Assembly (NCBI GenBank): GCA_023376005.1 | Contig: CM042157.1 | Location: 16,530,619 to 16,594,618, forward strand | DNA from: Doryteuthis pealeii | Lineage: Eukaryota; Mollusca; Cephalopoda; Myopsida; Loliginidae | Length of the DNA stretch: 64,000 nucleotides | Direction of reading: 5' to 3' | In this document: piece after piece, positions 42,799-53,692 of the stretch | How positions within the stretch are numbered: the first letter of the stretch is position 1 | Layout: every line of letters starts with the position of its first letter | Made by a program: the position numbers and the translations under genes | Notes under the pieces: generated by a model | Seen by the model: the letters and a program-made list of their open reading frames with translations, nothing else | Database searches by the model: none | What the model was told of the DNA's origin: nothing

Positions 42799-42830
42799 CT
42801 TTTCTTCTATTAAAGATCTTTTTTTTCAGG
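42280..42830. repeat. Cluster of (CT)n, (AT)n, (GT)n and (CA)n microsatellites
   Basis: (CT)n-(AT)n at 42280-42362, (AT)n-(GT)n at 42464-42551, CT/CA/AT/GA blocks at 42640-42735 and (GT)n to 42798. Between them, 42555-42640 is a dispersed repeat (AACAAAAAGTGGTAAGACAA ... CAACTAGTTTTGACC) also at 44142-44215 and, reversed, at 50441-50500. Confidence 0.9.
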
Positions 42831-43096
42831 ATTGCATGTCTTTTTCTTTCTAATAATGATATTTTTTCATGATCACAAATCCAAATAATGCGTCTCTAAG
42901 TTTTCAAAAGAGAAACACTTCACATAGCTATTTGAATAGATTTTTTTACGAAAGAAGATGAAGATGAAGGATCAGGAAGTTGGAGAGGAGAACACAATGG
43001 CTGTTCTCTTTACATAAATGAGGACGGAAATATAAAATCCGACTTTATGTCAACCTATTCGACTAGTCTATTATCCGATCCAATGTAGTAGTCTTG

Positions 43097-43098
<2 letters not shown>

Positions 43099-43177
<79 letters not shown>

Positions 43178-43217
43178 CTATGTCCCTCTCTCTCTCTCTC
43201 TCTATCTCTGTCTCTCA

Positions 43218-43249
<32 letters not shown>

Positions 43250-43619
43250 GTTGTCTTTTCCTCTCTCTTTCTCTTTCTCTCTCTCTCTCTCGTCTGTCTC
43301 TTCCTCTCTCTTTCTTTCTCTGTCTGTCTCTGTCTCTCCTCTCCCTATCTCTTTCTCTCTCTCTCTCCCTCTCCCTATCTCTCTCTTTCTCTCTCTCCCT
43401 CTCTCTCTCTCTTTCTTTCTCTCTCTATCTCTCTCTCTCTCGCTCTCTCTCTCTGTATCTCTCCCTCTATTTTTTCTCTCTCTCTCTGTCTCTTCCCCTC
43501 CCTTTCTCTCTCTGTCTCTCCGTCCCTTCCCTCTCTTTCTTTCTCTCTCTCTCTCTCTCTTCCTCTCTCTTTCTTTCTCTCTCTCTCTCTCTCTCTTCCC
43601 CTCTCTCTCTCTTCCCCCC

Positions 43620-43640
<21 letters not shown>
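43099..43640. repeat. ~540-bp (CT)n-rich tract
   Basis: Nearly pure pyrimidine on the plus strand, CT dinucleotides with interspersed TTTC, CCCT and TGTC. Long open frames across it encode only Leu/Ser/Phe and are artefacts. Confidence 0.97.
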
Positions 43641-43656
<16 letters not shown>

Positions 43657-43658
<2 letters not shown>

Positions 43659-44083
43659 GAATTGGTTTGGTTTGGTTTGTTTTACGGCATATCAACCTCA
43701 GTGGGTCATTTAATGCCGATAAAGTTTTGAAATAAATCAATTCTTAATGGATAATACAATTTTTTTATAAATACATTTTTCTATTTAACCCATAGATGGG
43801 ACCCTAACAGGTACTACCACTCCGGGTCAGAGTGGACCAGGGAGCAATGGTGATGAAGGGGTGCTCCACATTCCCGAAACCTCCAGAACTGGAACCTCAC
43901 CATCAGATAGAGTTTAACGTCATTCCCAGGACATGTAGACCCGCAGCCACCGCCTTCTAGCACCCATATGATAAAAAGGGGTCGGGAAAATCATATGGCT
44001 AGAGCTTGACGTGACCAGCCGATTGATCGGAGGGGGCCTCTCCGACCGCCCGTCTAGCCCAAGATAGGGCCAAAGTGGAGTAT
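43657..44083 (-). mobile_element. Retroposon F, 5'-truncated copy
   Basis: Third F copy. The 3' tail is (CCAAA)n-like (TTGGTTTGGTTTGG on the plus strand) followed by the shared tail module. The 5' part is cut off where the sequence meets an (AT)n tract at 44083. The internal open frame stays open on the minus strand with a deletion relative to the 53 kb copy that also keeps frame. Confidence 0.8.
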
Positions 44084-44089
44084 ATATAT

Positions 44090-44140
<51 letters not shown>
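44083..44140. repeat. (AT)n microsatellite
   Basis: Joins a truncated retroposon F to the dispersed repeat at 44142. Confidence 0.95.
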
Positions 44141-44142
<2 letters not shown>

Positions 44143-44224
44143 AACAAAAAGTGATACGACAAACAGGAATATATCTTTTATATTGTTTATATTTCTCAAC
44201 TAGTCTTGACCTTAACTCATCGCC

Positions 44225-44940
44225 AGGAGAAAGATTTTCTTGTTGAAAGTTTTGCCATTTCATCGCCAGGAGAAAGATTTTCTTGAAGAAATTGTTTTTA
44301 GAGCGTTTTAAAAATATTGAAATCATTTTTAAGTGTTTGACAAGCCACTATAATCCGGACAGAGAAGTGTATTAGAAGTGGCGAGTCTATCTGTTACGTG
44401 AAAAAGAAAAAACTTCTTTGAGTTGAATTCGTTTGAAATGTTCTTTTTTTAGAAATTGTATGTATATCCATATATGTACATATATATAAATTTAAACCGA
44501 TATGTGTTACGTTGTAATATTCACGGCACTAAAACGATACATGTACCGTGGTCCTTTTTTCTTTCTTGGTACTAAAACTCCGATAAAAAATCATATCACG
44601 AGAAACATGTCGTCACAACTGCCAGCCTTTATTTTCGTGCTCGTATAGTGGGCTCCTACCAGAGAGAGGAAAGGCAGAGAGAAAGAGAGAGAGAGAAACT
44701 ACTAGATTACTGGGCTCTCATGAGGTCCGTCCCCTACCACCGCCGCCGGCAAAAAGAGGACGAACCCTTTCTTTTTTCCCCCACGTCACCACGTGACTTC
44801 CGGTCAACCCCCGACTTCCGCTTGCCACTCAATTCTTCGTTCGGGGTCACGCTACGGTCAAACCATCGTCTATCCTTTTTTAAACCTTCATCATTTCTTC
44901 CTCCTCCTTCCATTAGTAGTCCTAGCTCACAAAAGTCAGG
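44225..44940. other. Unassigned stretch with a GC-rich core
   Basis: A 30-bp direct duplication (CATCGCCAGGAGAAAGATTT) sits at 44219 and 44261. 44720-44870 is GC-rich (CACCGCCGCCGG, CCACGTCACCACGTGACTTC) against AT-rich surroundings. The open frame at 44648-44992 has no recognised domain. Confidence 0.4.
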
Positions 44941-44949
44941 AATATACCC

Positions 44950-45085
44950 ATCTTGCAACATATGCATGCCTAATTCATTTAATTATAATTAATTAATTAA
45001 CAAATTAGGTATGACTTTAAATAAGCACATAATCTACCCCCCAAAAAAATTGTCGACATTCGCCATTTCAAACACATCTTTTGAC
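44950..45085. mobile_element. Foldback element M, one arm only
   Basis: GCATGCCTAATTCATTTAAT, TAGGTATGACTTTAAATAAG and CACATAATCTACCCCCC match the right arm of the 25.4 kb copy and continue through AATTGTCGACATTCGCC. Confidence 0.75.
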
Positions 45086-45127
45086 CACTTCATATACATA
45101 TATGTACACACACATATGTATTTCCCT

Positions 45128-45320
45128 TTCCTAGACTGGTTGCCTAACTATGGTTAAAGAGCCCAGTCTGCCCTATTATTTACCCATAGATAGACGGAGA
45201 ATAGTTGAGTTCATTTCTTTCCCAAGCGTATTATCTATATGGGAAATGTGAACAGCCTCATCCAGGATTTGAAATCGTTTCACTGTTTCCATTTTCTAGG
45301 ACGGTAACGATTTCACCCCG
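45128..45320 (-). mobile_element. SINE A, reverse, head to middle
   Basis: On the minus strand a decayed head, CAAATCCTGGATGAGGCTG, then ACTCAACTATTCTCCG, GGGTAAATAATAGGGCAGAC and CAACCAGTCTAGGAAAGG. Confidence 0.75.
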
Positions 45321-45329
45321 CCCCTCCAA

Positions 45330-45835
45330 ATATGTCTGTTCACCTTAATCTTTAAAAATGAAAACAATAAAAATTTAAAAAAATAAAAAATCGTCTCGAT
45401 ACTTTTTGATCACGCCTCCTATGTGCTTCTATGAAATTCCACACCATTTCTAATTAGTCTAAACAGATCGAACAAATCAATAGGTAGTGTAAGTAGACAC
45501 CCATTAATATCGATCCGGATTGGTAAGAATAATAAGGTGCGAATTGTTATCATTGACCATTTATCTTGGAATCAAAGAGTTGTATATATTCTGATTTTAT
45601 TTTTCGATGGAAGGAATTGGTATTCAAAGAAATAACAGAACTTGAGCGCCGGTCTGTAGATGGTCATTTTAAATGTCAAATAATGTTTGTTCATTTGCAA
45701 TGAACATATTCATTGTAGGGAGATTCAAACTAAACCAAGTTTTAAATATATTTGGTTCTTTTTTGTTCAAATGAACTAATCCTTTATCTTAATCTTATTA
45801 AGATCAGACTAACATGTCTTGTAGACATCATTAGG
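45330..45835. other. AT-rich stretch
   Basis: No element recognised. Confidence 0.35.
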
Positions 45836-45839
45836 ATTT

Positions 45840-46264
45840 GGATTACGAATGAGAGAAAGAATGAAAGAATCAAATGAAGAGCAAAAAAGAGCAATAAAGA
45901 AATTAAGAGAGAAAAAGAACAGACAAGAAAGAAAGAAAGAAAGAAAGAGAGAAAGGGTGAAAAAATGAAAAAAAAAAATAAAGAAGAAATCGGGAGAACA
46001 GACAAGAAAGTAAGCAAGAAAGAAAGGTACATAAATGAAGAGAGAATGAGAGGGAAAGAGAAGGAAATGAAGAGATAGTAAGAAAGAAAAAAAGAAGGAA
46101 AGAAAGAAGGATAAATGAAGAAAAATAAAGAAGAACAGACAATAACGAGAAAGAAATGAAAAGATAGAAAGAACAGACAGAAAGAAAGAAAGACAAAATG
46201 AAAGAAGGAAATAGATAAAGAAAGAAAAATGAAAGAAAGAATGAGATAAAGAAAGAAAGAACGA

Positions 46265-46296
<32 letters not shown>

Positions 46297-46915
46297 ACAA
46301 AAGAAAGATAGAAAGAAAGAAAGAAAGAAAGAAAAATGAAAGAAAGAAAGAAAGAAAGAAAGAAAAATGAAAGAAAGAAATAGATAAAGAAAGAAAAAAC
46401 GAAAGAAAGAAAGAAAGAAAGAAAGAACAAAAGAAAGAAAGAAAGAAAGAAAGAAAAATGAAAGAAAGAAATAGATAAAGAACGAAAGAAAGAAAGAAAG
46501 AAAGAAAGACGAATAAATGAAGAGAAAGAAAGAAAGAAATGAAGAGATGAAAAAAAGCAGACAAGAAAGATAAAGAAAAAAAACGAAGAAATAAAAAAAC
46601 AGTCTGGAAAGGAATAAAAAAAATCAGACAGAAAGATAAAGAAATGAAGAAAAGGAAGGAAATAAAGGTAGAAAGAAAAGACGAGATAGAATTGAATAAT
46701 GATATAGAAGGTAGAAAACACAAGAAAAAATAGATATGAGCAAAGAAAAAGAAAGAAAAAGAACAAAATATGAAAGAAAGAAAGAAAGAAAGAAAGAAAG
46801 AAAATTGAATATCGAAGGAAATTCCAACACAAGTACAATATTAGAAGTAGGAAGTAAATAGAAAGAAAAAAGACGAAGAAAATAATAAAGAAGAAGAAGA
46901 AGGAAAGTTATTAAT
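45840..46915. repeat. ~1-kb polypurine tract, (GAAA)n with GAAG/GACA variants
   Basis: On the plus strand nearly all bases are A or G; the purest GAAA runs are at 46240-46500 and 46770-46805. The higher-order segment AAAATGAAAGAAAGAAATAG-ATAAAG recurs near 46190, 46365 and 46455. The minus-strand frames of 304-311 codons are Phe/Leu/Ser homopolymer-like artefacts. Confidence 0.97.
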
Positions 46916-46971
46916 TATTATTAGTGAAATAGATTACTAATTAGGACTGAGCCTATTCTAGTAGTTTGAAT

Positions 46972-47128
46972 TCAGTTTTCCTTCTCCTAGTCTGGTTGCC
47001 TAACCAAGGTTAAAGAGCACAGTCAGACCTACTGTTTACCCATAGCTGGAGGGAGAGTAGTTGGATTTATACCTTTCCCAAGGGTATTATTTCCTACCAC
47101 TCTAACCATTACACCACACACATCCAAC
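46972..47128 (-). mobile_element. SINE A, reverse
   Basis: On the minus strand GTGTAATGGTTAGAGTGGTA, ATACCCTTGGGAAAGG, CTCCAGCTATGGGTAAAC and CAGACTAGGAGAAGG. The B-box segment is missing, an internal deletion. Confidence 0.8.
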
Positions 47129-47147
47129 TTAATAATAAGAAATAAAA

Positions 47148-47150
47148 CAG

Positions 47151-47236
<86 letters not shown>
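47148..47236. repeat. (CA)n microsatellite
   Basis: CA repeats with a single GTA interruption. Confidence 0.97.
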
Positions 47237-47667
47237 AACCAGGAAACACAAAAAGAAAATAAAGAAAAGTGTACGAGGAAATAAAGAAACACTTTAAAAA
47301 AAAGAATCGGAACAGAATAAAATAAAGAAAAATGAAAGATAACTGGAAGATGAGAAAAATTGATAAAAACACGGAATGAAATCCAAACGACGAAAAACGA
47401 AAACAACTTTAAACAAAAAAAAGAAAACCGAAAGAAATACGGAAAAATAAAGATACAAATATTAGATTGTTCATAATGTAATATTTGTCAAAACTATTTG
47501 TATTCATCATTACAAGCATAGACAAAAGCCTTCATTTTTGTTGTAATGCTTTGTAATAATAGCAGTAGCCCTCCCCCATGACGCACGACATATGCGCGTT
47601 CAGCAGTTCAGTTAAAGATATGAACCACTAGAATACTTATATAGATGATTTGTATGAAGTAGTTAAT

Positions 47668-47788
47668 GTTTGTAGCACTCCACCTTAGACACCAAGACAA
47701 TCTCTTTGGTCTGACGCTGGGGAAAAGGGGGTGGACTCCCTCGCTGTCTGGCTGATGTCGACATTAGGCCGCCCCGTCGAATTTACGA
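47668..47788 (+). mobile_element. SINE C, 3' half
   Basis: GCACTCCACCTTAGACACC, CAATCTCTTTGGTCTGACGC, AAAGGGGGTGGACTCCC and TTAGGCCGCCCCGTCGA. Confidence 0.8.
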
Positions 47789-48179
47789 CTTTTGAACTTA
47801 TGCTAAAGAGATGTTGAACGAGATCCTTCTGGTTGAATAGTTTAGTTTTATTTCTTTGTTTAATGACTTATGAATCTTCGTGGGGTATTTAACGTAAAAA
47901 CCTGTACCTTTCCTATGGTTATTATGTTACATAATTATTAGATTCCTAATATTTATGTGCAGTAGTGTAGAAATCAAAATGGCTGTTATAAGTTGCAGCC
48001 CACGGCCTTGAAGGTTGAATGACAAGGCTTGATCTCAGTCCTAACCTTCCGGTGGATACCGTGAGAATCGGTGGAGAAGACCCTCTTCCAGTTTAGATTA
48101 GAAATAGATTTTAGTCAGTCGGCCAAAAACCACGACGGTGGTAAGTCGTGTTATACACGCTCTGACTCAATCTGCGCAG

Positions 48180-48423
48180 GTAGTCTGGTGGGGGATTTCG
48201 AGAATAAAATATGATCTAAGTTAAATCGAAGTCTTGTGTTATTATCTAAAAACTACCAATGACACAGGGCCTTTGATAAAGAGAAATCCCCAATGGAAGA
48301 CCAGACACGAAGTCGCCAAGACGAAGTCCAGACGCTAGAAGAGACGCTAGAAGAGGACGTAAGATAGAAAAGACGCCAGAAGAAGAATAGAAGTAAGTAA
48401 AGAAAGAGGTATACAACAATTAG
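48180..48423 (+). repeat. Leader-like repeat, partner of 22690-23110
   Basis: GAATAAAATATGATC, GAAGTCCAGACGCTAGAAG (in two near copies), GACGCCAGAAGAAG and GAAAGAGGTATACAAC. The upstream part has a signal-plus-hairpin look (AATAAA), so an LTR end and leader is one possibility. Confidence 0.45.
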
Positions 48424-48424
48424 T

Positions 48425-48888
48425 CTGAAACTGAACCTACGAGTATGACTGGAGTTCGATCCCGCTTAGTCCGAGTTTTGCTTTCGAGGGCTGGCTATGT
48501 CAATCATAGGAAATCTCACCTGGGTCAATCCATGCAGATTCCAGGAGTAAATAATGTGTCTTGTGCTATGTGTGGCAAGGTCTGTAAGTCGGCTTCTGGT
48601 CTTAGGAGACATATGGTGGTGCATAAGCATCAAATTTTATCATCTGATTCATCTGATTCATCTGAATCATCTCATTCAACGGGGAAGAAGTCTTTTCAAT
48701 GTCATATTTGCATCAAACTTTGTAGATCTGCAGTAGGTTTGATGAGTCATTTGAGGGCTCATGCAAGGAAGGGTTCTGGTGGTGGAGTTGTGGGATTGTG
48801 AGGGACGGCAATGATCTGTAAAGATTATGCTATTGCCATACACTGAAACTGAACCTACGAGTATGACTGGAGTTCGATCCCGCTTAGT
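48425..48888 (+). mobile_element. LINE 3' end with two C2H2 zinc fingers, flanked by a 46-bp direct repeat
   Basis: The segment 48471-48842 lies between two identical 46-bp copies of a sequence beginning CTGAAACTGAACC (48425-48470 and 48843-48888), consistent with a long target-site duplication. The target itself is a minus-strand tRNA-like SINE (AGTGTAGAAGTTACAC, GGATCGAACTCC). The insert codes for a zinc-finger C-terminus and ends ATTATGCTATTGCCATAC. Confidence 0.7.
48445..48801 (+). pseudogene. C2H2 zinc-finger C-terminus, transposon-derived
   Basis: The open frame of 118 residues has two canonical fingers, C-x2-C-x12-H-x3-H: CAMCGKVCKSASGLRRHMVVH starts the first (about residues 40-60) and CHICIKLC...GLMSHLRAH forms the second (about 88-108), joined by a Ser/Asp-rich linker. 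A degenerate third finger may precede them (NHRKSH). The GL-x2-H finger type is typical of tails on LINE-encoded proteins. The first ATG lies in the flanking 46-bp repeat, so the real frame is 5'-truncated and this is not a host transcription factor. Confidence 0.7.
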
Positions 48889-48959
48889 ACGATGACACAA
48901 TCCAGCAGTGTAACTTCTACACTACGCGGACTCCCGTCTAATTGAAGAATGTGATATTC

Positions 48960-50220
48960 TCCTGAATATATTCCACTGTGTTACCATTCTAAAGAATGTC
49001 ACTTTCTTTTACATCAAGAAGTTTTATTGTGCGCCAATCTTTTTTCTTCATATATTCTTTCAAAAATATCTCTTATTGTCTTGACTTATTTAATATCTGT
49101 TAAAAGATTAAAACTACCGTATTATTCAGATTTCTTTGTTGTGATGTTCATAAAGTTAGTTTAGTTTTTTAATATTTTCTTCCGTAATCCAATTTTTTTC
49201 TACGATAGATAAAAGAATCACTTTCATGTTTGTCTTTTCTTATCGCCTAATAATGATGATTACGTTCCTGACAAATTCAACCTCTATTTTTTTTAGTGTT
49301 CGTGATAGCATAGGTAGGATATAGGAAAGAATGAAAAAGGAAACATTCACTGGATTTAACACTTTCCATATATAACATTTATCCAGAAGCAATTTCTTAA
49401 TCGAAAGAAAAAAAGAAATCTTTTAAAAAAATCAAGGACAATATCAGCTCTCTCAGAATCCAACAACCTTTGTCAAGTTTTAAAAGAATTATCACCATTT
49501 TTAGTGTGTCTGTCTGTGTGTCACTTTGTGTGCGTGGGGGGATGGTCATATCATCATTGTTATTTTAAAGACACTTTTTTTACTTAAATCAAAAACAGGA
49601 TACGTTTCGTGTTAATTTTTTGGCTAATCCATTTGTAGTAATAAGAAAACAGACACGGTCGGACTTGAGTAAGCTTCATTCTACTTTGAATACATTTGCA
49701 GTTCTCTTGGGAATTAATATAGTTTTACAAAACTTTAAATTCACATAAAGGGGAGGTGACTCAATTACTTATTATACCATTCGTCTTTGAAAAATATCTA
49801 TTGTTATTGTCATACTTTCTTGGATAGGAAATAATAGACGAAAATTTGTCACATTCCGCTAACTGCCCACTAAGACGGTGCAGTGAGAAAAGACTTTTGT
49901 CTGTGATGTTCGTTGAACTATTTTCTTGAAAAATCCAGATTCTTAGAACGAGTATTAAAAGAATTAGTTTGATAGTGGTATTTAATGTTTCTAATAATGA
50001 GGATTATGTTCGTGACAAACTAATTCTTGAAATGCCGTATATTTCTTTCGTATTCTTAATTGATACACAATGTTTAGATTACCACACATACAAGTAGATG
50101 GATAGATACATATGAATATACTGAAAGCTATATATGAATAGATTGAGATATGAACAGACTTAGATAAATAGATAGATATGAATATACTGAAAGCGATATG
50201 GATATACTGAGATATAGAGA
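48960..50220. other. AT-rich stretch
   Basis: Weak internal similarity only (TAATAATGA-GATTA-GTTC at about 49248 and 49994); no gene or mobile element recognised. Confidence 0.4.
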
Positions 50221-50227
50221 TATGAAT

Positions 50228-50228
<1 letters not shown>

Positions 50229-50300
<72 letters not shown>

Positions 50301-50368
50301 TAGACTGATATATATGCATATATATATGCATAAAAAGATAGATATAGATATGAATATCTATCTATCTA

Positions 50369-50439
<71 letters not shown>

Positions 50440-50506
50440 TAGTTGAGAATAAACAACGTACAAGAAATATTCCTGATTGTCTTATTACTTTTGTTCATAA
50501 TATATA

Positions 50507-50552
<46 letters not shown>

Positions 50553-50627
50553 TAGACTGATATATATGCATATATTAATGCATAAAAAGATAGATGTAGA
50601 TATGAATAGACTGATATATACAGACTC

Positions 50628-50673
<46 letters not shown>

Positions 50674-50779
50674 ATAGATATAGATATAGATATGAATAGA
50701 CTGTTATATATGTATGTATATATAGAGATAGATAGATAGATAGATGGATATAGATATGAATAGACTGATATATATATAT

Positions 50780-50823
<44 letters not shown>

Positions 50824-50925
50824 TTATATATATATGCATATATATATACATATATAATATATATATAGAGAGAGAGAGAGAGGAGGAGGGGGAAGATACC
50901 TAGATAGATAGATATAGATATAGTC
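50229..50925. repeat. Compound (AT)n, (GATA)n, (CT)n, (GA)n array
   Basis: AT runs alternate with a recurrent ATATGAATAGACTGATATAT segment (at about 50295, 50550, 50600, 50690 and 50755). A dispersed repeat at 50441-50500 (reverse of 44142) interrupts it. Open frames rich in Ile/Tyr are artefacts. Confidence 0.93.
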
Positions 50926-50949
50926 ATCATACAGATTCCTGAAATTTTC

Positions 50950-51365
50950 CATCTTCATCTATTGTACTGTTGGACGTATTATATTCTTTAAACTTTCTTT
51001 TGTAACCGGAACATTTTCCTGAACTTTTTGATATTTATATATACACTTTTACTGCAAACTTTTTTGAGCTTTTTTAATGATAAAAATGCTTATAATTTTA
51101 AAAAATAAAATTTATTTTATTTTTAGAATAAAATACGCATTTTTAAAAAATATTTGAAAATTCCGGTACTGATTGAGAGCGTTCTGTGCCTCGTGATTAA
51201 TGATATATTTATTTCGTCTTTCCGTTTACAATGTTGCTTTGATAAAGACATCTTCATATTGGTCGAAACAGATTTCTGTCAGCAAAACTTTTAACATCTT
51301 GTTGTTTTTTCTACAAAACTTTGTACACATATTGTCGGATTCACATCCATTTTACCTTTCATATA
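50950..51365. other. AT-rich stretch with a decayed foldback-type end
   Basis: 51235-51350 carries TTGATAAAGACATC...GGTCGAAACAG and TTGTCGGATTCACATCC, resembling the right ends of the elements at 20925 and 6402. No second arm is visible. Confidence 0.45.
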
Positions 51366-51426
51366 GACATAGATAGATTGATGAAATGCATATGTGCGTT
51401 TGTGTGTGAATAGACTTACACGTACA

Positions 51427-51429
<3 letters not shown>

Positions 51430-51492
<63 letters not shown>
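51430..51492. repeat. (AT)n-(GA)n microsatellite
   Basis: AT run then GA run, immediately before the reverse SINE E. Confidence 0.95.
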
Positions 51493-51493
<1 letters not shown>

Positions 51494-51499
51494 AACTAC

Positions 51500-51632
51500 A
51501 GACACGTGTTTCGAGATATCACCTCATCAGTAAGTTATACCATTTTTAGCAGCTGCCTCTGGTCGGGTTCGAGACCCGAACGAACTTACGCTCGCCGAAC
51601 CTTCTTACCATACGGCCACAATCAGCTGCCAA
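51500..51632 (-). mobile_element. SINE E, reverse copy between GA/AT repeats
   Basis: On the minus strand CAGCTGAT...AGGCAGCTG encloses a GGGTCTCGAACCC B-box-like segment. TTACTGATGAGG...TCTCGAAACACG then follows. It is flanked on both sides by (GA)n. Confidence 0.7.
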
Positions 51633-51646
51633 GTATAGCAGGCTAT

Positions 51647-51649
<3 letters not shown>

Positions 51650-51708
<59 letters not shown>

Positions 51709-51712
51709 AGAG
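51650..51712. repeat. (GA)n microsatellite
   Basis: About 28 GA repeats after the reverse SINE E. Confidence 0.95.
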
Positions 51713-51729
51713 AGAGAAATTGAGAGATA

Positions 51730-52712
51730 TAAACGAACTGTAATAGATATCACATATACCGAAATATGTCAAAAGACATCTAGCTCGCTGGATCGATGAT
51801 AAATCTAGAATAGTCTGTCACATGACTAGCTAGTACGATAGGTAGTTCTATTTTATCTTAATCATTTAAATGATCATATAAACAAATATATAATAGTTCA
51901 ATTAGCCAGAAATAAAGGAATTAGATTAATAGTGAGCCTTTTGTAATTGCTAATAATGATAATTACATTCTCGTCAAATGAATTATACTTTTGTGTCATT
52001 TGATGGTGTTTTATTATCGACTCCAATTAACGTTTTCTTTCTCATCTGTAAATGTCGCCCACGATTTTCTGAACGACACCATTCAGTTCAGCTAAGTGCG
52101 TTGTTAAGGAACTTCTTAATGATATCCATTGGGAATTGAAAATAATTCATTCATTAATACAGTGTCGCCGATAAATAAATAAAAAATCTTAAGAAAAAAG
52201 AAGTTCTTCTAAGTCAAAGATACCAGAATTTTAATAATCTCTTGTGAAGCATTCTATTTATCTTTTCATTATGTTCGATTGAAACAGTTATCGCTTCCAC
52301 GCGCTAACCCCTTTCTCTATATTTCTGCTTTTTTTGTTATTATATTTTTCTGTATAGCATGTTCTTTTACTTCTTTCTTTCTCTACAATAAGAATGGCAT
52401 GGACCATTATTTAGCTGAGGTGACGACATTAATAAGAAATAAGAATTCGTTGTATAAGCGACACCAGATCATTATTTACTTTTTTGGACGATTTGGACGG
52501 TCTCAATTTTTAAATCAGAGGGTGTTGCAAGATGATAACTGTTGTAATTTTAAGTAACACTATTTATGACATATATATATATATATATTTGAATCCTTCA
52601 CTTATTTCAGAATACAAGCATATAGATAATATATAGATAATTGCCTTTGTAAAAATCTAATAGTATAGTACTGATAGTATAGTACTGATTTAAATTCACT
52701 CTATTCCAACTG
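51730..52712. other. AT-rich stretch before the downstream duplication copy
   Basis: A 92-codon open frame at 52279-52557 has a hydrophobic Phe/Leu-rich N-terminus but no recognised domain and an AT-biased composition. No element seen. Confidence 0.35.
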
Positions 52713-53071
52713 TTTGTGTATTTATAAGTTTAATATTTTCAGTTCAATAATTTTAGTTAAAACAAGTCCACCGAATTTAATCCATACATAAACTTGTATT
52801 TATTTATTTGCACATAAAACTGAACAGAACACGATATATATGTATCTATCTGTTAAATTCTAATGTTCAGCTATTATACATACAGTATGCCCCTTAAATG
52901 TCTTCATAAGCACAAGTATTTTAGTTTTAATATAATTAAATATTACATTGAATTAGAAAGACTACTGAAATTAAATAAGAACACAAAAATGATTAATTAC
53001 AGTATTATATATAAAATGTACTAAAAACACTATTCTATATATCAAAACAGTTTTTATGTAATATCTATTCA

Positions 53072-53692
53072 GGTGTTGCATAATGTTTGTTTTGTTTTAC
53101 GGCATATCAACCTCAGTGGGTCATTTAATGCCGATAAAGTTTTGAAATAAATCAATTCTTAATGGATAATACAATTTTGTTTATAAACTCATGTTTTTCT
53201 ATTTAACCCATAGATGGGACCCTAACAGGTACTACCACTCCGGGTCAGAGTGGACCAGGGAGCAATGGTGATGAAGGGGTGCTCCACATTCCCCATACCT
53301 CCAAAACTGGAACCTCACCATCAGATAGAGTTTAACGTCATTCCCAGGACATGTAAACCCGCAGCCACCGCCTTCTAGCACCCATATGATAAAAAGGGGT
53401 TGGGGCTTGCCATAACGGCAATAGGGTTGGGAAAATCATATAGGTGCTAGGGCTTGACGTGACCAGCCGATTGATCGGAGGGGGCCTCTCCGACCGACCG
53501 TCTAGCCCAAGATAGGGCCAAAGTGGAGTATTGCATGTCATGAACTGCTCATCCACATGGGCTCTATCCTTAAGCATCACGGGTCGCCACCCACAGCCAA
53601 CAGGTGGCCCCATTGGGGGAGTCATACCCCTCTGCAGAGGTGCAGTCGGTGCATTCTAACGCCCCAGCCGACAGGGCGGGTGTTGCATAATG
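53072..53692 (-). mobile_element. Retroposon F in duplication copy 2
   Basis: Orthologue of the element at 358-967, with the same 14-bp flanking repeat at 53072-53085 and 53679-53692. The open frame on the minus strand at 53338-53625 is 95 codons long. Relative to it, the upstream copy lacks 12 bases encoding RPPP, an in-frame deletion. Confidence 0.75.

Noticed and set aside
43094..43740. Open frames of 121-188 codons across the CT tract
   Set aside because: Leu/Ser or Glu/Arg dipeptide repeats in overlapping frames on both strands; microsatellite artefact.
45809..46838. Open frames of 304 and 311 codons on the minus strand
   Set aside because: They are translations of a (TTTC)n tract, only Phe/Leu/Ser with no domain; several frames are open simultaneously.
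48445..48801. Host C2H2 zinc-finger transcription factor
   Set aside because: Short, GL-x2-H finger type typical of LINE tails, the start codon lies in a flanking duplication, and the fragment is embedded in a SINE.
50439..50930. 163-codon Ile/Tyr/Ser-rich open frame
   Set aside because: Microsatellite translation; the frame contains only repeat-derived residues.
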